Source: an uncultured Clostridia bacterium
GTDB taxonomy: Bacteria > Bacillota > Clostridia > Peptostreptococcales > Anaerovoracaceae
Assembly: GCA_934277495.1 (NCBI GenBank)
Contig: CAKQUI010000040.1
Location: forward strand, 1 to 17,388
Direction: 5' to 3'
DNA length: 17,388 nt
Below the pieces are notes generated by a model, which did no database searches, was not told where the DNA came from, and saw nothing but the letters and a program-made list of their open reading frames with translations. Position 1 is the stretch's first letter; each line of letters starts with the position of its first letter. Shown here piece by piece: positions 1 to 8,619 of the stretch. A program made the position numbers and the translations under genes.

Positions 1-2327
1 CACTCCGGACACTCCTTCTCCGGCATATCTATACCGCAGTCGTAAAGGTTCATGTCGCCCCATTCCAGATGTTTGCAGTGCGGGCAGATATAGTGTGGAT
101 TCAGCGGGTTTACTTCGGTTATCCCTGCCATTGTAGCTGCAAATGATGAACCTACCGAACCTCTTGAACCTACGAGGTATCCATCCTCCATGGACTTGTG
201 CACCAGCATCTGGGCCGATACATACATAACTGCATAGCCGTTGCCGATTATGGAGTTCAGTTCTGTCTCGAGCCTGTCTCCTATCTCCTGCGGCAGTGGG
301 GCGCCGTATATATCATGGGCTTTCTGCATGCATGTCTCCCTTAAAGTCTCCTCGGCACCGTCTATCTTTGGAGGAAACTTGCCTTTAGGGACAGGCAGTA
401 TGCTGCCGTCTATCATATCAGCTATCCTGTTGGTGTTTTCGACCACCACTTCATAGGCTTTATCGCTGCCGAGATAGCTGAATTCCTCCAGCATCTCATC
501 CGTCGTCCTCATGTAAAGGCCTCTGCCGTTTTCGGCGTCTTTGAATCCCATTCCTGCCATCAGGATGTTTCTGTATATCTCATCCCCGGGTTCACCGTAG
601 TGAGCGTCTGTGGTGGCTACCACAGGCTTGCCCATCTTTTCGCCAAGCTGCACTATCTGCCGGTTGTATTCTTTGAGCTGCTCCTGACCTGTCACCATTC
701 CCTTGTCTATCATGAACTGGTTGTTTATCAGGGGCTGTATCTCGAGATAGTCATAAAACTCTGCGACTTTTTCGATCTCTTCAGGACTCTTTCCTGCAGA
801 TACTGCACGGTAAACTTCTCCTGCTTCACAGGCTGAACCGATGATAAGGCCTTCTCTGTGCTGCGCTATCACTGACTTCGGCAGTCTCGGTCTCTTGTAG
901 AAATAGTCAAGGTGGGACCATGATACCAGCTTGTATATATTTTTGAGCCCTTCCTGGGTCTTTGCCAGCAGGATTATATGGTTCGTAGGTTTTTTCTTGT
1001 AATCGATGCTGCCGTCTGCATTGCGGCAGTCTGCATCATCGAATACATAGCCTTCCATACCGTAGATTATCTTTATATCCACCGGGTTCTTCTTGTCGGA
1101 GGCCAGTTTCTTGGCTGTCTTCGCTGCATCCGGGAAGCTCTGCACCACGCCGTGGTCTGTTATGGCCACCGCAGGCTGTCCCCATGCAGCAGCAGTCTTT
1201 ACAAGGTCTGCAACTTCATTTAGTCCGTCCATGGAACTCATCTTCGTATGTGCATGGAGTTCCACACGTTTATGTTCGCATGTATCCTTCCGGACTTTTT
1301 TCTCGATCTTCTCTATGCTCTCAGCCATGACAGTGACACAGTTGTCGAACCTGTCCCACTGAGCCTGACCTCTTATCCTGACATGGTCTCCATTTTTGAG
1401 ATGTGTCTCCACATCCTCCCATTTCTGGTTAAGCATGAAGGATTTGATGCATATGCTTGTCTTCTTGTCTGTGACATAGAGGCTGGCAAGCTTTTTTTCG
1501 TTCTGTATGGTCCTGGCTTCCTTGTTGAACATCTCGCCTTCAAGGACCACTACCCCGCTTTCGGAAGTTATATCGCCTATCGGCATTGGCCGCCCCACTA
1601 TCTTCGATCCCATTATGAGATTGCCTTTGACCGGCACATATACGTTCCTGCGTCTTCCCTTGAACTGCCCGGCTGCTGTATTTTTCTTCTCAGGAGCAGG
1701 CTGCGGTGCTGAACTGCCGCCTGTGCTGCCGTGGCTGCTGCTGCCTGAAGCTCCCGGTGCTCCGGATCTCATGCTTTGATGTTCGCTTACTACTGCACGC
1801 TCCTTTTCCTCCATGTGCCTGCCCGCATTCCTGTATGCTTCGGTATTGTTCCGGAATGTTACTTTCACATCAAGTCCCAGGTCACGTCTGAGGAGACTTT
1901 CAAAAAGCTGCGCCACATCTTTGTTGAGTACGTCCACCGACGTCTGTCCCAGCGCATATATCACAAGTTCGCCTTCTCCCAGTTCCCATCTGTCTGTATA
2001 TATGGTCTTGGTCACATGAGCGTATTTACCGTTTACCAGCGCTATCATATGACCTATGTAAAAAACCATCGCTTCTTCGGCTGTCTGCAGCAGATCCTTG
2101 TAGACTATACTGAGCTGCAGTCCTTTTATGCTGCTGACCCTGCCGGTTATGCTGCGTTTGAATTTATCTATCGCTTCCCATGGTAAAACAAAATTAAGCT
2201 CCAACTCAAGGGAAAGAACTCCGCTTTCCCTTGAAATCACAGCTTTTTTTGTTTCCATTTTGATGTCTTCTTTTGTGTACTTTCCCAGTTTGGAAAAATC
2301 AATCGAGTTTTCCAGTAATTCTCTCAT
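1..2327 (-). CDS. polC: DNA polymerase III PolC-type alpha subunit, N-terminal 775 codons (partial, exonuclease domain absent)
   Basis: Replicative DNA polymerase of low-GC Gram-positives; the 3' part, including the catalytic palm and fingers, lies beyond the window. Visible in order: an N-terminal domain (about 1-184), a Gly/Ser/Pro-rich linker (about 185-213), an OB-fold-like region (about 225-345), a PHP domain (about 355-580), and the PolC signature SRGSVGSS (721-728) followed by the start of a zinc-binding module (C748, C751, C764, C773). In usual PolC a DEDD exonuclease of roughly 170-190 residues splits the PHP between the YGxE strand and the next conserved His. Here E425 and H450 are only 25 residues apart and no exonuclease motif is present. 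The frame is open throughout, so this is not decay. The ATG at 2327 follows GGAGGAAT and lies inside the end of ispG, implying translational coupling. Family identity is certain; the domain loss is read directly from the translation. Confidence 0.97.
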   Translation of the reverse strand, partial: MRELLENSIDFSKLGKYTKEDIKMETKKAVISRESGVLSLELELNFVLPWEAIDKFKRSITGRVSSIKGLQLSIVYKDLLQTAEEAMVFYIGHMIALVNGKYAHVTKTIYTDRWELGEGELVIYALGQTSVDVLNKDVAQLFESLLRRDLGLDVKVTFRNNTEAYRNAGRHMEEKERAVVSEHQSMRSGAPGASGSSSHGSTGGSSAPQPAPEKKNTAAGQFKGRRRNVYVPVKGNLIMGSKIVGRPMPIGDITSESGVVVLEGEMFNKEARTIQNEKKLASLYVTDKKTSICIKSFMLNQKWEDVETHLKNGDHVRIRGQAQWDRFDNCVTVMAESIEKIEKKVRKDTCEHKRVELHAHTKMSSMDGLNEVADLVKTAAAWGQPAVAITDHGVVQSFPDAAKTAKKLASDKKNPVDIKIIYGMEGYVFDDADCRNADGSIDYKKKPTNHIILLAKTQEGLKNIYKLVSWSHLDYFYKRPRLPKSVIAQHREGLIIGSACEAGEVYRAVSAGKSPEEIEKVAEFYDYLEIQPLINNQFMIDKGMVTGQEQLKEYNRQIVQLGEKMGKPVVATTDAHYGEPGDEIYRNILMAGMGFKDAENGRGLYMRTTDEMLEEFSYLGSDKAYEVVVENTNRIADMIDGSILPVPKGKFPPKIDGAEETLRETCMQKAHDIYGAPLPQEIGDRLETELNSIIGNGYAVMYVSAQMLVHKSMEDGYLVGSRGSVGSSFAATMAGITEVNPLNPHYICPHCKHLEWGDMNLYDCGIDMPEKECPE

Positions 2328-3372
2328 ATTCCTCCGCCATCTTCACGATCTCGTCTGCAATATTTTCTTCACTGACAGTTTTGATTATCTCTCCTTTTGA
2401 AAAAATGACGCCTTTGCCTCTGCCGCATGCAACGCCCAGGTCTGCACCTCTCGCTTCTCCAGGGCCGTTGACAGCGCAGCCCATAACAGCTATTTTAAGG
2501 CTGCTGTCTATTCTGTCTCCAAGTTCCGCCAGGCGTTTTTCCACCTGAGATGCTATGGACTGAAGATCTACTTCTGTTCGGCCGCATGTCGGGCATGATA
2601 CGATCTCTATATGGTCCTTCCTGAGTCCCACGGCTGTAAGTATCTCTTTCGCAAAAACGACTTCTTCCACAGGATCTGCCGTCAGGGATACTCTCATGGT
2701 ATCGCCTATGCCTGCCAGCAGAAGTCCGCCTATACCAGCTGCAGACTTCACTCTGCCTTTTGCCGGCGTACCTGCCTCTGTGACTCCTATATGCAGCGGA
2801 TAGTCCGATCTGCTGTCAACGATCCTGTAGGCATCGTAATTCATCTTCACGTCTGAGGATTTCAGGGATATCACTATGTCGTCGAAACCGTACTTTTCCA
2901 GGGCTTCCACATTGCGGAGCGCACTTTCCGCAAGGCCTTCCGCCGTCACAGCGCCGTACTTCGCCAGTATATCCTTTTCAAGAGAACCTGAGTTGACGCC
3001 TACACGTATCGGGATACCTTTTTCCTTTGCAAGTGCTGCTATCTGCTGCACTCCTTCTTCAGAACCTATGTTGCCTGGATTTATCCTGATCTTGTCTGCT
3101 CCTGATCTGATGGATTCCAGCGCCAGTCTGTAGTCGAAATGTATATCTGCCACTACCGGTATCCTGACTCTGTTCTTTATATCCTTTAAGGCTCTTGCCG
3201 CCTCCATGTCAGGGACTGCCATCCTTATTATCTGGCATCCAGCATCTTCAAGCTCATCTATCTGTCTGACTGTTGCGTCCACATCTGCTGTTTTCGTATT
3301 CGTCATGGACTGGATGGATACAGGTGCATCGCCTCCTATCCTGACGTCGCCGCAGTATATAATTTTTTTCAT
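2299..3372 (-). CDS. ispG: 4-hydroxy-3-methylbut-2-en-1-yl diphosphate synthase (IspG/GcpE)
   Basis: Cytosolic [4Fe-4S] enzyme of the MEP isoprenoid pathway that reductively converts methylerythritol cyclodiphosphate to HMBPP. The 357-residue protein has the short bacterial architecture: an N-terminal TIM barrel opening with IGGDAPVSIQSMTNT and containing VADIHFDYRLAL and KIRINPGNIG, then a C-terminal iron-sulfur domain with SCPTCGRTEVD (C260, C263) and MGCAVNGPGEA (C299, with the nearby catalytic-type Glu in NGPGEA). The ATG at 3372 has a good GGAGGG ribosome binding site nine bases upstream. It lies between rseP and polC and overlaps the polC start by 29 bases. Its presence beside dxr and uppS puts three isoprenoid-related steps in one operon. 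Confidence 0.97.
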   Translation of the reverse strand: MKKIIYCGDVRIGGDAPVSIQSMTNTKTADVDATVRQIDELEDAGCQIIRMAVPDMEAARALKDIKNRVRIPVVADIHFDYRLALESIRSGADKIRINPGNIGSEEGVQQIAALAKEKGIPIRVGVNSGSLEKDILAKYGAVTAEGLAESALRNVEALEKYGFDDIVISLKSSDVKMNYDAYRIVDSRSDYPLHIGVTEAGTPAKGRVKSAAGIGGLLLAGIGDTMRVSLTADPVEEVVFAKEILTAVGLRKDHIEIVSCPTCGRTEVDLQSIASQVEKRLAELGDRIDSSLKIAVMGCAVNGPGEARGADLGVACGRGKGVIFSKGEIIKTVSEENIADEIVKMAEEYERITGKLD

Positions 3373-3409
3373 AGAACAAATCCCTCCTGCATCATCTGCT
3401 CATACAATC

Positions 3410-3440
3410 ATTATACGGTCTGGCGTAGTTGTTCTGTCAG
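3410..3440 (-). promoter_or_regulatory. Possible internal promoter ahead of ispG-polC
   Basis: The minus strand has a perfect TATAAT (3415 to 3410) preceded by CTGACA (3440 to 3435) with a 19-base spacer. It sits in the 64-base gap between rseP and ispG, just upstream of the ispG ribosome binding site. The spacer is longer than the usual 17, so the match may be chance; if real it would let ispG and polC be transcribed independently of the long operon. Confidence 0.33.
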
Positions 3441-4450
3441 CTGAATATAGGTGCAATGAACCGGACTATATCGTTCCATGTCACGTACACCATCAGCAGC
3501 AGCAGACATATTATACCTATGAAATGTATCTTTCCTTCTACTTCGTCTGTTACACGTCTGCCCGTTATCTTCCTTATAAGAAGGAAGATAAGTCTGCCTC
3601 CGTCAAGCGCCGGAAACGGCAGCATGTTCATGACAGCAAGGTTCAGGCTGAGAAGTGCCGTCAGATAAACAACGTATATCACGCCTTCTTTGGCTGACTG
3701 GTTCACTGCATATACTATACCCACAGGTCCGCTGAGTTCCTTCACTGCCACATCGCCTGTGAAAAGCTGCTTTATGACTTTGTACATCATGACAGTCATG
3801 CTGCCTGTATTCTTCACACCTGTCGTTATTGCTCCGGGTATGCTGTGTTTCATTTCGGGATTTATGCCGATCTTGTTGCGTTTCGACTCCTTGTCATATT
3901 CAAGGTCTGCTGTAATCTTTTTCTGGCTGCCGTCACGCTCTACAACGATGTCGGCACTTTTCCTGCTGCTTTCACCGATAGCTGTTATGACGTCATTCCA
4001 TTCTTTTACATCGGTACCGTCAACTTTTACTATCCTGTCGCCGGAAACTATGCCTGCTCTTTGTGCCGGTGAATCATCGATCACATTGCTGATCACTGTT
4101 GTCGCCTGTCCTACTGAAAAGGCTATGATTATCAGCAGTATGACAGCAGTAAGCAGATTCATGAACGATCCTGCTGCCAGCACCAGAGCTCTCTGCCATG
4201 CAGGCTGATTATTGAATGCTCTCGCATCTTCGGAATCCTCGTCTTCGCCTTCCATGGCGCAGAAACCGCCTATCGGCAGCAGCCTGACCGCATAAAGCGT
4301 CTCTCCCTTTTGTTTTTTGAATATCGCAGGTCCCATTCCTATGGCAAATTCGTTGACCTTGACGCCGCATGCCTTTGCCACGATGAAATGTCCCAGTTCA
4401 TGGACGAATATAAGGATGCAGAATATTATCACTGCATAGATTATCGTCAT
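3437..4450 (-). CDS. rseP: RIP metalloprotease, site-2 protease family (RseP/RasP-like)
   Basis: Intramembrane zinc protease that cuts transmembrane substrates such as anti-sigma factors and signal-peptide remnants. The 337-residue protein starts with a membrane segment carrying HELGH (residues 17-21), the zinc and catalytic site. A PDZ domain follows at about 100-190 (motif AQRAGIVSGDRIVKVDG). The second active-site segment is NMLPFPALDGGR (D283), then a last membrane helix near the C terminus. Only one PDZ is visible, as in the Gram-positive form, against two in E. coli RseP. The ATG at 4450 has a GGGAGGAG ribosome binding site. It is 15 bases downstream of dxr in the same operon; its substrates cannot be deduced here. 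Confidence 0.95.
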   Translation of the reverse strand: MTIIYAVIIFCILIFVHELGHFIVAKACGVKVNEFAIGMGPAIFKKQKGETLYAVRLLPIGGFCAMEGEDEDSEDARAFNNQPAWQRALVLAAGSFMNLLTAVILLIIIAFSVGQATTVISNVIDDSPAQRAGIVSGDRIVKVDGTDVKEWNDVITAIGESSRKSADIVVERDGSQKKITADLEYDKESKRNKIGINPEMKHSIPGAITTGVKNTGSMTVMMYKVIKQLFTGDVAVKELSGPVGIVYAVNQSAKEGVIYVVYLTALLSLNLAVMNMLPFPALDGGRLIFLLIRKITGRRVTDEVEGKIHFIGIICLLLLMVYVTWNDIVRFIAPIFS

Positions 4451-4465
4451 ATCTCTCTCCTCCCT

Positions 4466-5629
4466 TTATGCCAGAGTCCTGACATATTCTCTGATCTTCC
4501 TGTCTTCCTCCAGTATCTCTTCAAGTCCAAGTCCGTATGCTGGTTCATGTTCATTCATTATCTTCTCAAGATTATCCTGGATATCTGTGAATCTGATCCT
4601 GCCTTTAAGGAACATATCCACAAGGACCTCGTTGGCTCCGTTGAGGACCACAGGATAACTGCCTCCTCTCCGGCTGGCTTCATATGCAAGATCTATAGTC
4701 CGAAAGACTTTCCTGTCCGCAGGATAGAATGTCATGCCGTCTGACAGAGAAAACAGATCAAGGCGCTTAACCCCTCCTTCTGTTTTGTCTGACGTCAGCT
4801 CCAGTCTTTCCGGATATGAAAATGCATACGCTATCGGCACTCTCATATCGGGACTTCCCATCTGACCTATCACTGAACCGTCCTGGAACTCCACTGCGGA
4901 ATGCAGTATGCTCTGGGGATGCACGACCACCTGTATATCATCTAGCGCCACATCGAAAAGCCACTTCGCCTCGATGACTTCAAGACCTTTGTTCATCATT
5001 GTAGCAGAGTCTATTGTGATCTTGCTTCCCATGGACCAGTTCGGATGAGCAAGAGCCTGCTCAAGCGTTACTTCCTGCAGCTGCTCTTTTGTATATCCTC
5101 TGAAAGGTCCTCCTGAGGCGGTCAGCAGTATGCGTTTTATCCTGTTTCCTGCATTTCCCTGGAGGCTCTGGAATATGGCACTGTGCTCGCTGTCCACGGG
5201 CAGCAGTCTCACGCCTTTTTCTCCGGCAAGTCTCATCACAAGCTCACCGCCTGAAACAAGTGTCTCTTTGTTGGCAAAAGCTATGTCCCTGCCGCTTTTT
5301 ATAGCTGATATAGTAGGCTCAAGTCCTCTCATACCCATAAGCGAGTTCAGGACCATATCGCATCCGCTCATGGAAGCTATCGTCTTCAACCCTTCCGGTC
5401 CGTGATAGACATCAAGCCCCCTGAACCTGCGTGAAAGCTCAGCCGCATCTTCTGCATCTGCTACGGAAACAGCCTGCGGACTGAATTTTTCTATCTGTGA
5501 ACACAGCTTTTCTATATTCTTTGCACAGGACAGTGCCACAACCTGGAACCTGTCTCTGTTTTTTTCTATAACATCGAGAGCCTGGGTACCTATGGATCCT
5601 GTGCTCCCCAGTATCGAAATCTTTTTCAT
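4466..5629 (-). CDS. dxr: 1-deoxy-D-xylulose 5-phosphate reductoisomerase
   Basis: NADPH-dependent enzyme making 2-C-methyl-D-erythritol 4-phosphate, the first committed MEP pathway step. The chosen 387-residue form begins MKKISILGSTGSIGTQALDV, the NADPH-binding glycine motif right at the N terminus as in the family. Further motifs are FANKETLVSGGE, PVDSEHSAIFQ (metal-binding Asp and Glu), LTASGGPFRG, HPNWSMGSKITIDSATMMNK and HPQSILHSAVE. The frame extends upstream to a GTG at 5659, but that codon lacks a spaced ribosome binding site and adds ten residues before the Rossmann strand; the ATG at 5629 is preceded by AGG at suitable distance. It lies between cdsA and rseP. Confidence 0.96.
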   Translation of the reverse strand: MKKISILGSTGSIGTQALDVIEKNRDRFQVVALSCAKNIEKLCSQIEKFSPQAVSVADAEDAAELSRRFRGLDVYHGPEGLKTIASMSGCDMVLNSLMGMRGLEPTISAIKSGRDIAFANKETLVSGGELVMRLAGEKGVRLLPVDSEHSAIFQSLQGNAGNRIKRILLTASGGPFRGYTKEQLQEVTLEQALAHPNWSMGSKITIDSATMMNKGLEVIEAKWLFDVALDDIQVVVHPQSILHSAVEFQDGSVIGQMGSPDMRVPIAYAFSYPERLELTSDKTEGGVKRLDLFSLSDGMTFYPADRKVFRTIDLAYEASRRGGSYPVVLNGANEVLVDMFLKGRIRFTDIQDNLEKIMNEHEPAYGLGLEEILEEDRKIREYVRTLA

Positions 5630-5695
5630 TGTTTTTACCTGAAATGTCTTTCCAATCACCTGATATATAATCGTATACCGCCGGCTTATGTCACT

Positions 5696-6487
5696 TTACG
5701 GCATATATCCTATCACAAGACAGATATAATAGTACACCATCGGTCCTGTGAACAGCACGCTGTCGAATCTGTCCAGAATACCTCCGTGTCCCGGTATCAG
5801 ATGTCCGTAGTCCTTTATGCCCATCTTGCGTTTGAAGATGGATGCTGTCAGATCACCGAACTGCGATACCACGCCGCCGAGCACTCCGATGATGATACAG
5901 TGTACCAGTATATCCGGCATGAAAAAATATCCGAACAGTCCGCTGAGTATGACACTGCCAAGTATCCCTCCGACAGAGCCTTCGATGGTTTTCTTAGGAC
6001 TTATCTTAGGACACAGCTTGTGTTTTCCCAGCAGATATCCTGAAAAATATGCCATTATGTCTGTACCAAAAGCTGTTATGACTATCAGCCACACCATCCT
6101 GCCGTATTCGCCCGACTGTTCCACCAGCGTTACATGGAACGAAAAGAACACAACATAGAATATGCCTGTTATGGTTGCCATTGCATCTTCCAGCTTCCTG
6201 TGTTCGATGTTGAACAGATAAAGCAGGCTGACAAGGACCGTGCCAAAGAACCACAGCATATACCATTCAGGCTTCTCGCAGAACAGATTTATCACATAAA
6301 GTGCTGCTGCTGCCGCACATGCTATACTGTAGCTTGGTTTCACATCCATCTGTCTGAACCCGTTGTAAAACTCTCTGACTCCCATGAGTCCTATAACGAA
6401 GCACCCTGCAAAAAGCACATATCCGCCAAGCACGAGTATGATAAGCAGAGGCAGCATTATCAGGCCTGACAATACTCTTGTTTTCAT
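5696..6487 (-). CDS. cdsA: Phosphatidate cytidylyltransferase (CDP-diglyceride synthase)
   Basis: Integral membrane enzyme that makes CDP-diacylglycerol from phosphatidic acid and CTP, the branch point for phospholipid synthesis. The 263-residue protein is mostly hydrophobic with about seven to eight predicted membrane segments. The CDP-diglyceride synthase signature is at 216-243: SIFKRKMGIKDYGHLIPGHG, continuing to GGILDRFDS, with the conserved acidic residues at the end. The start ATG shares a base with the uppS stop (TAATG), so translation is probably coupled. The order uppS-cdsA-dxr-rseP is conserved across many Firmicutes. Confidence 0.96.
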   Translation of the reverse strand: MKTRVLSGLIMLPLLIILVLGGYVLFAGCFVIGLMGVREFYNGFRQMDVKPSYSIACAAAAALYVINLFCEKPEWYMLWFFGTVLVSLLYLFNIEHRKLEDAMATITGIFYVVFFSFHVTLVEQSGEYGRMVWLIVITAFGTDIMAYFSGYLLGKHKLCPKISPKKTIEGSVGGILGSVILSGLFGYFFMPDILVHCIIIGVLGGVVSQFGDLTASIFKRKMGIKDYGHLIPGHGGILDRFDSVLFTGPMVYYYICLVIGYMP

Positions 6488-7212
6488 TATTTCCTACCTC
6501 CGAATCGCCGCTCACGGCTCTGGTAATCTGCAATAGCTTTTTCGTATTCCTCCGGGGTGAAATCCGGCCACATCACTTCCGGGAAAACAAGTTCACTGTA
6601 TGCGCTCTGCCACAGCAGGAAATTCGAAAGTCTCAGCTCGCCGCTGGTCCTTATGATCAGCTCCGGATCGGGAACATCGTAGTATTTCTTTCCTGTATAA
6701 AGATATTCTGATACCGTATCTTCTGTTATGTCATCTGCTGATATGATCCCTGCTGCCGTGTCACGTGCTATCTGCTGCACGGCCTTCTTTATCTCGTCTC
6801 TGCCTCCGTAGTTCAGCGCTATATTGAACTGCAGCCCTGTATTGTTTTCTGTTGCCTCAAGAGTACGTTCAAGGCTCCTGACTGCATCATCCGGAAGCGA
6901 GCTGTAATCACCCAGGACCTTTACCCTGACATTGTTTTCGATCAGCCCTTTAAGGTCACTTTTGACATATGCCACCAGCAGCTTGAATATACCTGAAACC
7001 TCTGCAATGGAGCGTTTCCAGTTTTCAGTGGAGAAGGCATATACCGTAAGATATTCTATTCCAAGTTTATCGGAATGATCCACTATGTTCTTCATAGCTT
7101 TCATCCCTGCATTATGTCCTGCCAGTCTTGGCAGTCCTTTGTTTTTAGCCCATCTGCCGTTGCCGTCCATTATTATGGCTATATGGCGGGGCATCCTGTC
7201 TTTATCCAACAT
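6487..7212 (-). CDS. uppS: Undecaprenyl diphosphate synthase (cis-prenyltransferase)
   Basis: Adds isopentenyl units to farnesyl diphosphate to build the C55 lipid carrier for peptidoglycan and other wall polymers. The 241-residue protein shows the cis-prenyltransferase signature IAIIMDGNGRWAKNKGLPR near the N terminus, with the essential Asp at residue 16. Other family motifs are YLTVYAFSTENWKRS, FNIALNYGGRDEI, and the C-terminal DPELIIRTSGELRLSNFLLW and ELVFPEVMWPDF. The ATG at 7212 has an AGG six bases upstream. A strong stem-loop lies between this gene and frr, so the level of uppS and the genes beyond it could be set separately from frr. Confidence 0.97.
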   Translation of the reverse strand: MLDKDRMPRHIAIIMDGNGRWAKNKGLPRLAGHNAGMKAMKNIVDHSDKLGIEYLTVYAFSTENWKRSIAEVSGIFKLLVAYVKSDLKGLIENNVRVKVLGDYSSLPDDAVRSLERTLEATENNTGLQFNIALNYGGRDEIKKAVQQIARDTAAGIISADDITEDTVSEYLYTGKKYYDVPDPELIIRTSGELRLSNFLLWQSAYSELVFPEVMWPDFTPEEYEKAIADYQSRERRFGGRK

Positions 7213-7231
7213 AAATTACCTGTATTCCATA

Positions 7232-7259
7232 ACAGATGTGACCTTTCAGCCACATCTGT
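7232..7259. other. Perfect 9-bp stem-loop between frr and uppS
   Basis: ACAGATGTG (7232-7240) and CACATCTGT (7251-7259) are exact inverse complements around a ten-base loop. No T-run follows on the minus strand (TATGGAATA comes next) and none follows closely on the plus strand, so it does not look like an intrinsic terminator. Its place 20 bases before the uppS start suggests a role in mRNA processing or stability, or a binding site; function is inference. Confidence 0.6.
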
Positions 7260-7279
7260 CATATCCTGCTTTCTTAAAT

Positions 7280-7837
7280 TTATACTTCGAGTATTTCTTT
7301 CTCTTTTGCTGCAACGATATCATCGATGCTCTTTACTGCTTTGTCGATGTCCTTCTGGATATCGTCCAGTGTTGATTTGGCATCGTCTTCAGTGAATTCT
7401 CCGGCTTTTTCCATCTTCTTGACCTTGTCGTTGGCTTCTCTTCTGAGATTCCTGATGGCTACCTTTGTATCTTCACCCATCTTCTTTACAGTCTTTGTAA
7501 GTTCTTTTCTTCTTTCTTCTGTTACCTGCGGTATCTGGAGTCTTATGACTTTACCGTCGTTGGCAGGTGTTATGCCGATGTTAGCTGTATTTATGCCCTT
7601 TTCGATATCAGGTATGCTCTTGGGATCGAAAGGCGATATCAGCAGTGTGCGTGGTTCCGGAACAGAAATGTTCGCCAGCGCCTTCAGCGGTGTCGGTGAA
7701 CCGTAGTAATCCACCATGACCTTATCCACTAAAGCTGCATTGGCACGTCCTGCTCTTACTGTAGCCAGCTCCTCTTTGAGCACGCTGATGCTTTTTTCTA
7801 TTTTGCCGTCCATGTTCTTGATATCAAAATCACTCAT
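7280..7837 (-). CDS. frr: Ribosome recycling factor
   Basis: Cytosolic factor that, with EF-G, splits the post-termination ribosome. The length, 185 residues, is exactly typical. Family features are ATVRAGRANAALVDKVMVDY, YYGSPTPLKALANISVPEPR, the ISPFDP motif, and a highly charged helical C-terminal half ending KAVKSIDDIVAAKEKEILEV. The ATG at 7837 is preceded by CGGAGGATTATAAA, a strong ribosome binding site. It follows pyrH by 18 bases, the near-universal bacterial pairing. Confidence 0.98.
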   Translation of the reverse strand: MSDFDIKNMDGKIEKSISVLKEELATVRAGRANAALVDKVMVDYYGSPTPLKALANISVPEPRTLLISPFDPKSIPDIEKGINTANIGITPANDGKVIRLQIPQVTEERRKELTKTVKKMGEDTKVAIRNLRREANDKVKKMEKAGEFTEDDAKSTLDDIQKDIDKAVKSIDDIVAAKEKEILEV

Positions 7838-7855
7838 TTTATAATCCTCCGAAAG

Positions 7856-8560
7856 TTATTTTACGATAGTTCCTATTTTTTCTCCGCATACAGCCTTCAT
7901 GACGTTGCCTTCATCAGAAAGTGCAAATACATGTATCGCTATATCATTGTCCCTGCAGAGCGATGCAGCTGTGGAATCCATTACCTTGAGATCTTTTTCA
8001 AGGACTTCCTTGTGGGTAAGGGAATCATATCTCACAGCATTCGGATCCAGTTCAGGATCTGCTGAATATACGGCATCCACCTTCTTGGCAAGAAGTATCA
8101 CCTCAGCATCTATCTCCGCTGCTCTCAGTGCTGCTGTCGTATCCGTAGAGAAAAACGGATTGCCTGTACCTGCTCCGAAAATAACGACTTTGCCGTGTTC
8201 AAGATGACTTATGGCTTTTCGTCTCACATACGGTTCTGCCACTTCTCTCATCTCTATTGCTGTCTGTACTCTGGTAGGAATGCCCTCAGCCTCAAAAGCA
8301 TCCTGCAGCGCCATCGAATTCATAACAGTCGCCAGCATCCCCATATAGTCTGCTGTAGCTCTGTCCATGCTCTTGCTGGCCCTGCCGCGCCAGAAATTAC
8401 CGCCACCTACTACTACTGCTACTTCTACTCCCATGGATCTTACGTCTTTGATCTGGGCAGCCACTTTTTTGAGCATATCTTCATTGATGCCGAAACGGTC
8501 GCTGCCTGCAAGGGCCTCGCCACTTATTTTGAGCAAGACACGTTTATATTTTGCCTCCAT
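7856..8560 (-). CDS. pyrH: UMP kinase
   Basis: Bacterial-type UMP kinase of the amino acid kinase superfamily, converting UMP to UDP with ATP and usually allosterically controlled. The 234-residue protein starts with [15 protein letters not shown] (ATP-binding), then [34 protein letters not shown] (UMP pocket), [20 protein letters not shown] and the C-terminal [15 protein letters not shown]. The ATG at 8560 has AAGGAG six bases upstream. It is the first gene of the operon and has its own promoter. In many Firmicutes rpsB and tsf precede pyrH; here a divergent mgtC-like gene sits there instead. Confidence 0.98.
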   Translation of the reverse strand: MEAKYKRVLLKISGEALAGSDRFGINEDMLKKVAAQIKDVRSMGVEVAVVVGGGNFWRGRASKSMDRATADYMGMLATVMNSMALQDAFEAEGIPTRVQTAIEMREVAEPYVRRKAISHLEHGKVVIFGAGTGNPFFSTDTTAALRAAEIDAEVILLAKKVDAVYSADPELDPNAVRYDSLTHKEVLEKDLKVMDSTAASLCRDNDIAIHVFALSDEGNVMKAVCGEKIGTIVK

Positions 8561-8619
8561 AACCGACTCCTTAACTTGTTTGTTTTATGCAGTTCTTTTA
8601 CTGAATACTACTGTTTCTG

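Noticed and set aside
241..2548. Plus-strand open frames opposite polC and ispG
   Set aside because: They mirror the coding minus strand, show no family motifs, and lack ribosome binding sites.
5630..5659. GTG start adding ten residues to Dxr
   Set aside because: No spaced ribosome binding site, and it pushes the NADPH-binding strand away from the N terminus where the family has it.
5640..5690. TATA-rich stretch between cdsA and dxr as a promoter
   Set aside because: TATA-like words are frequent in this genome because of ATA and TAT codons, and no -35 element at proper spacing was seen.
7232..7259. The frr-uppS stem-loop as an intrinsic terminator
   Set aside because: No T-run follows the stem on either strand, and it would cut off essential genes.
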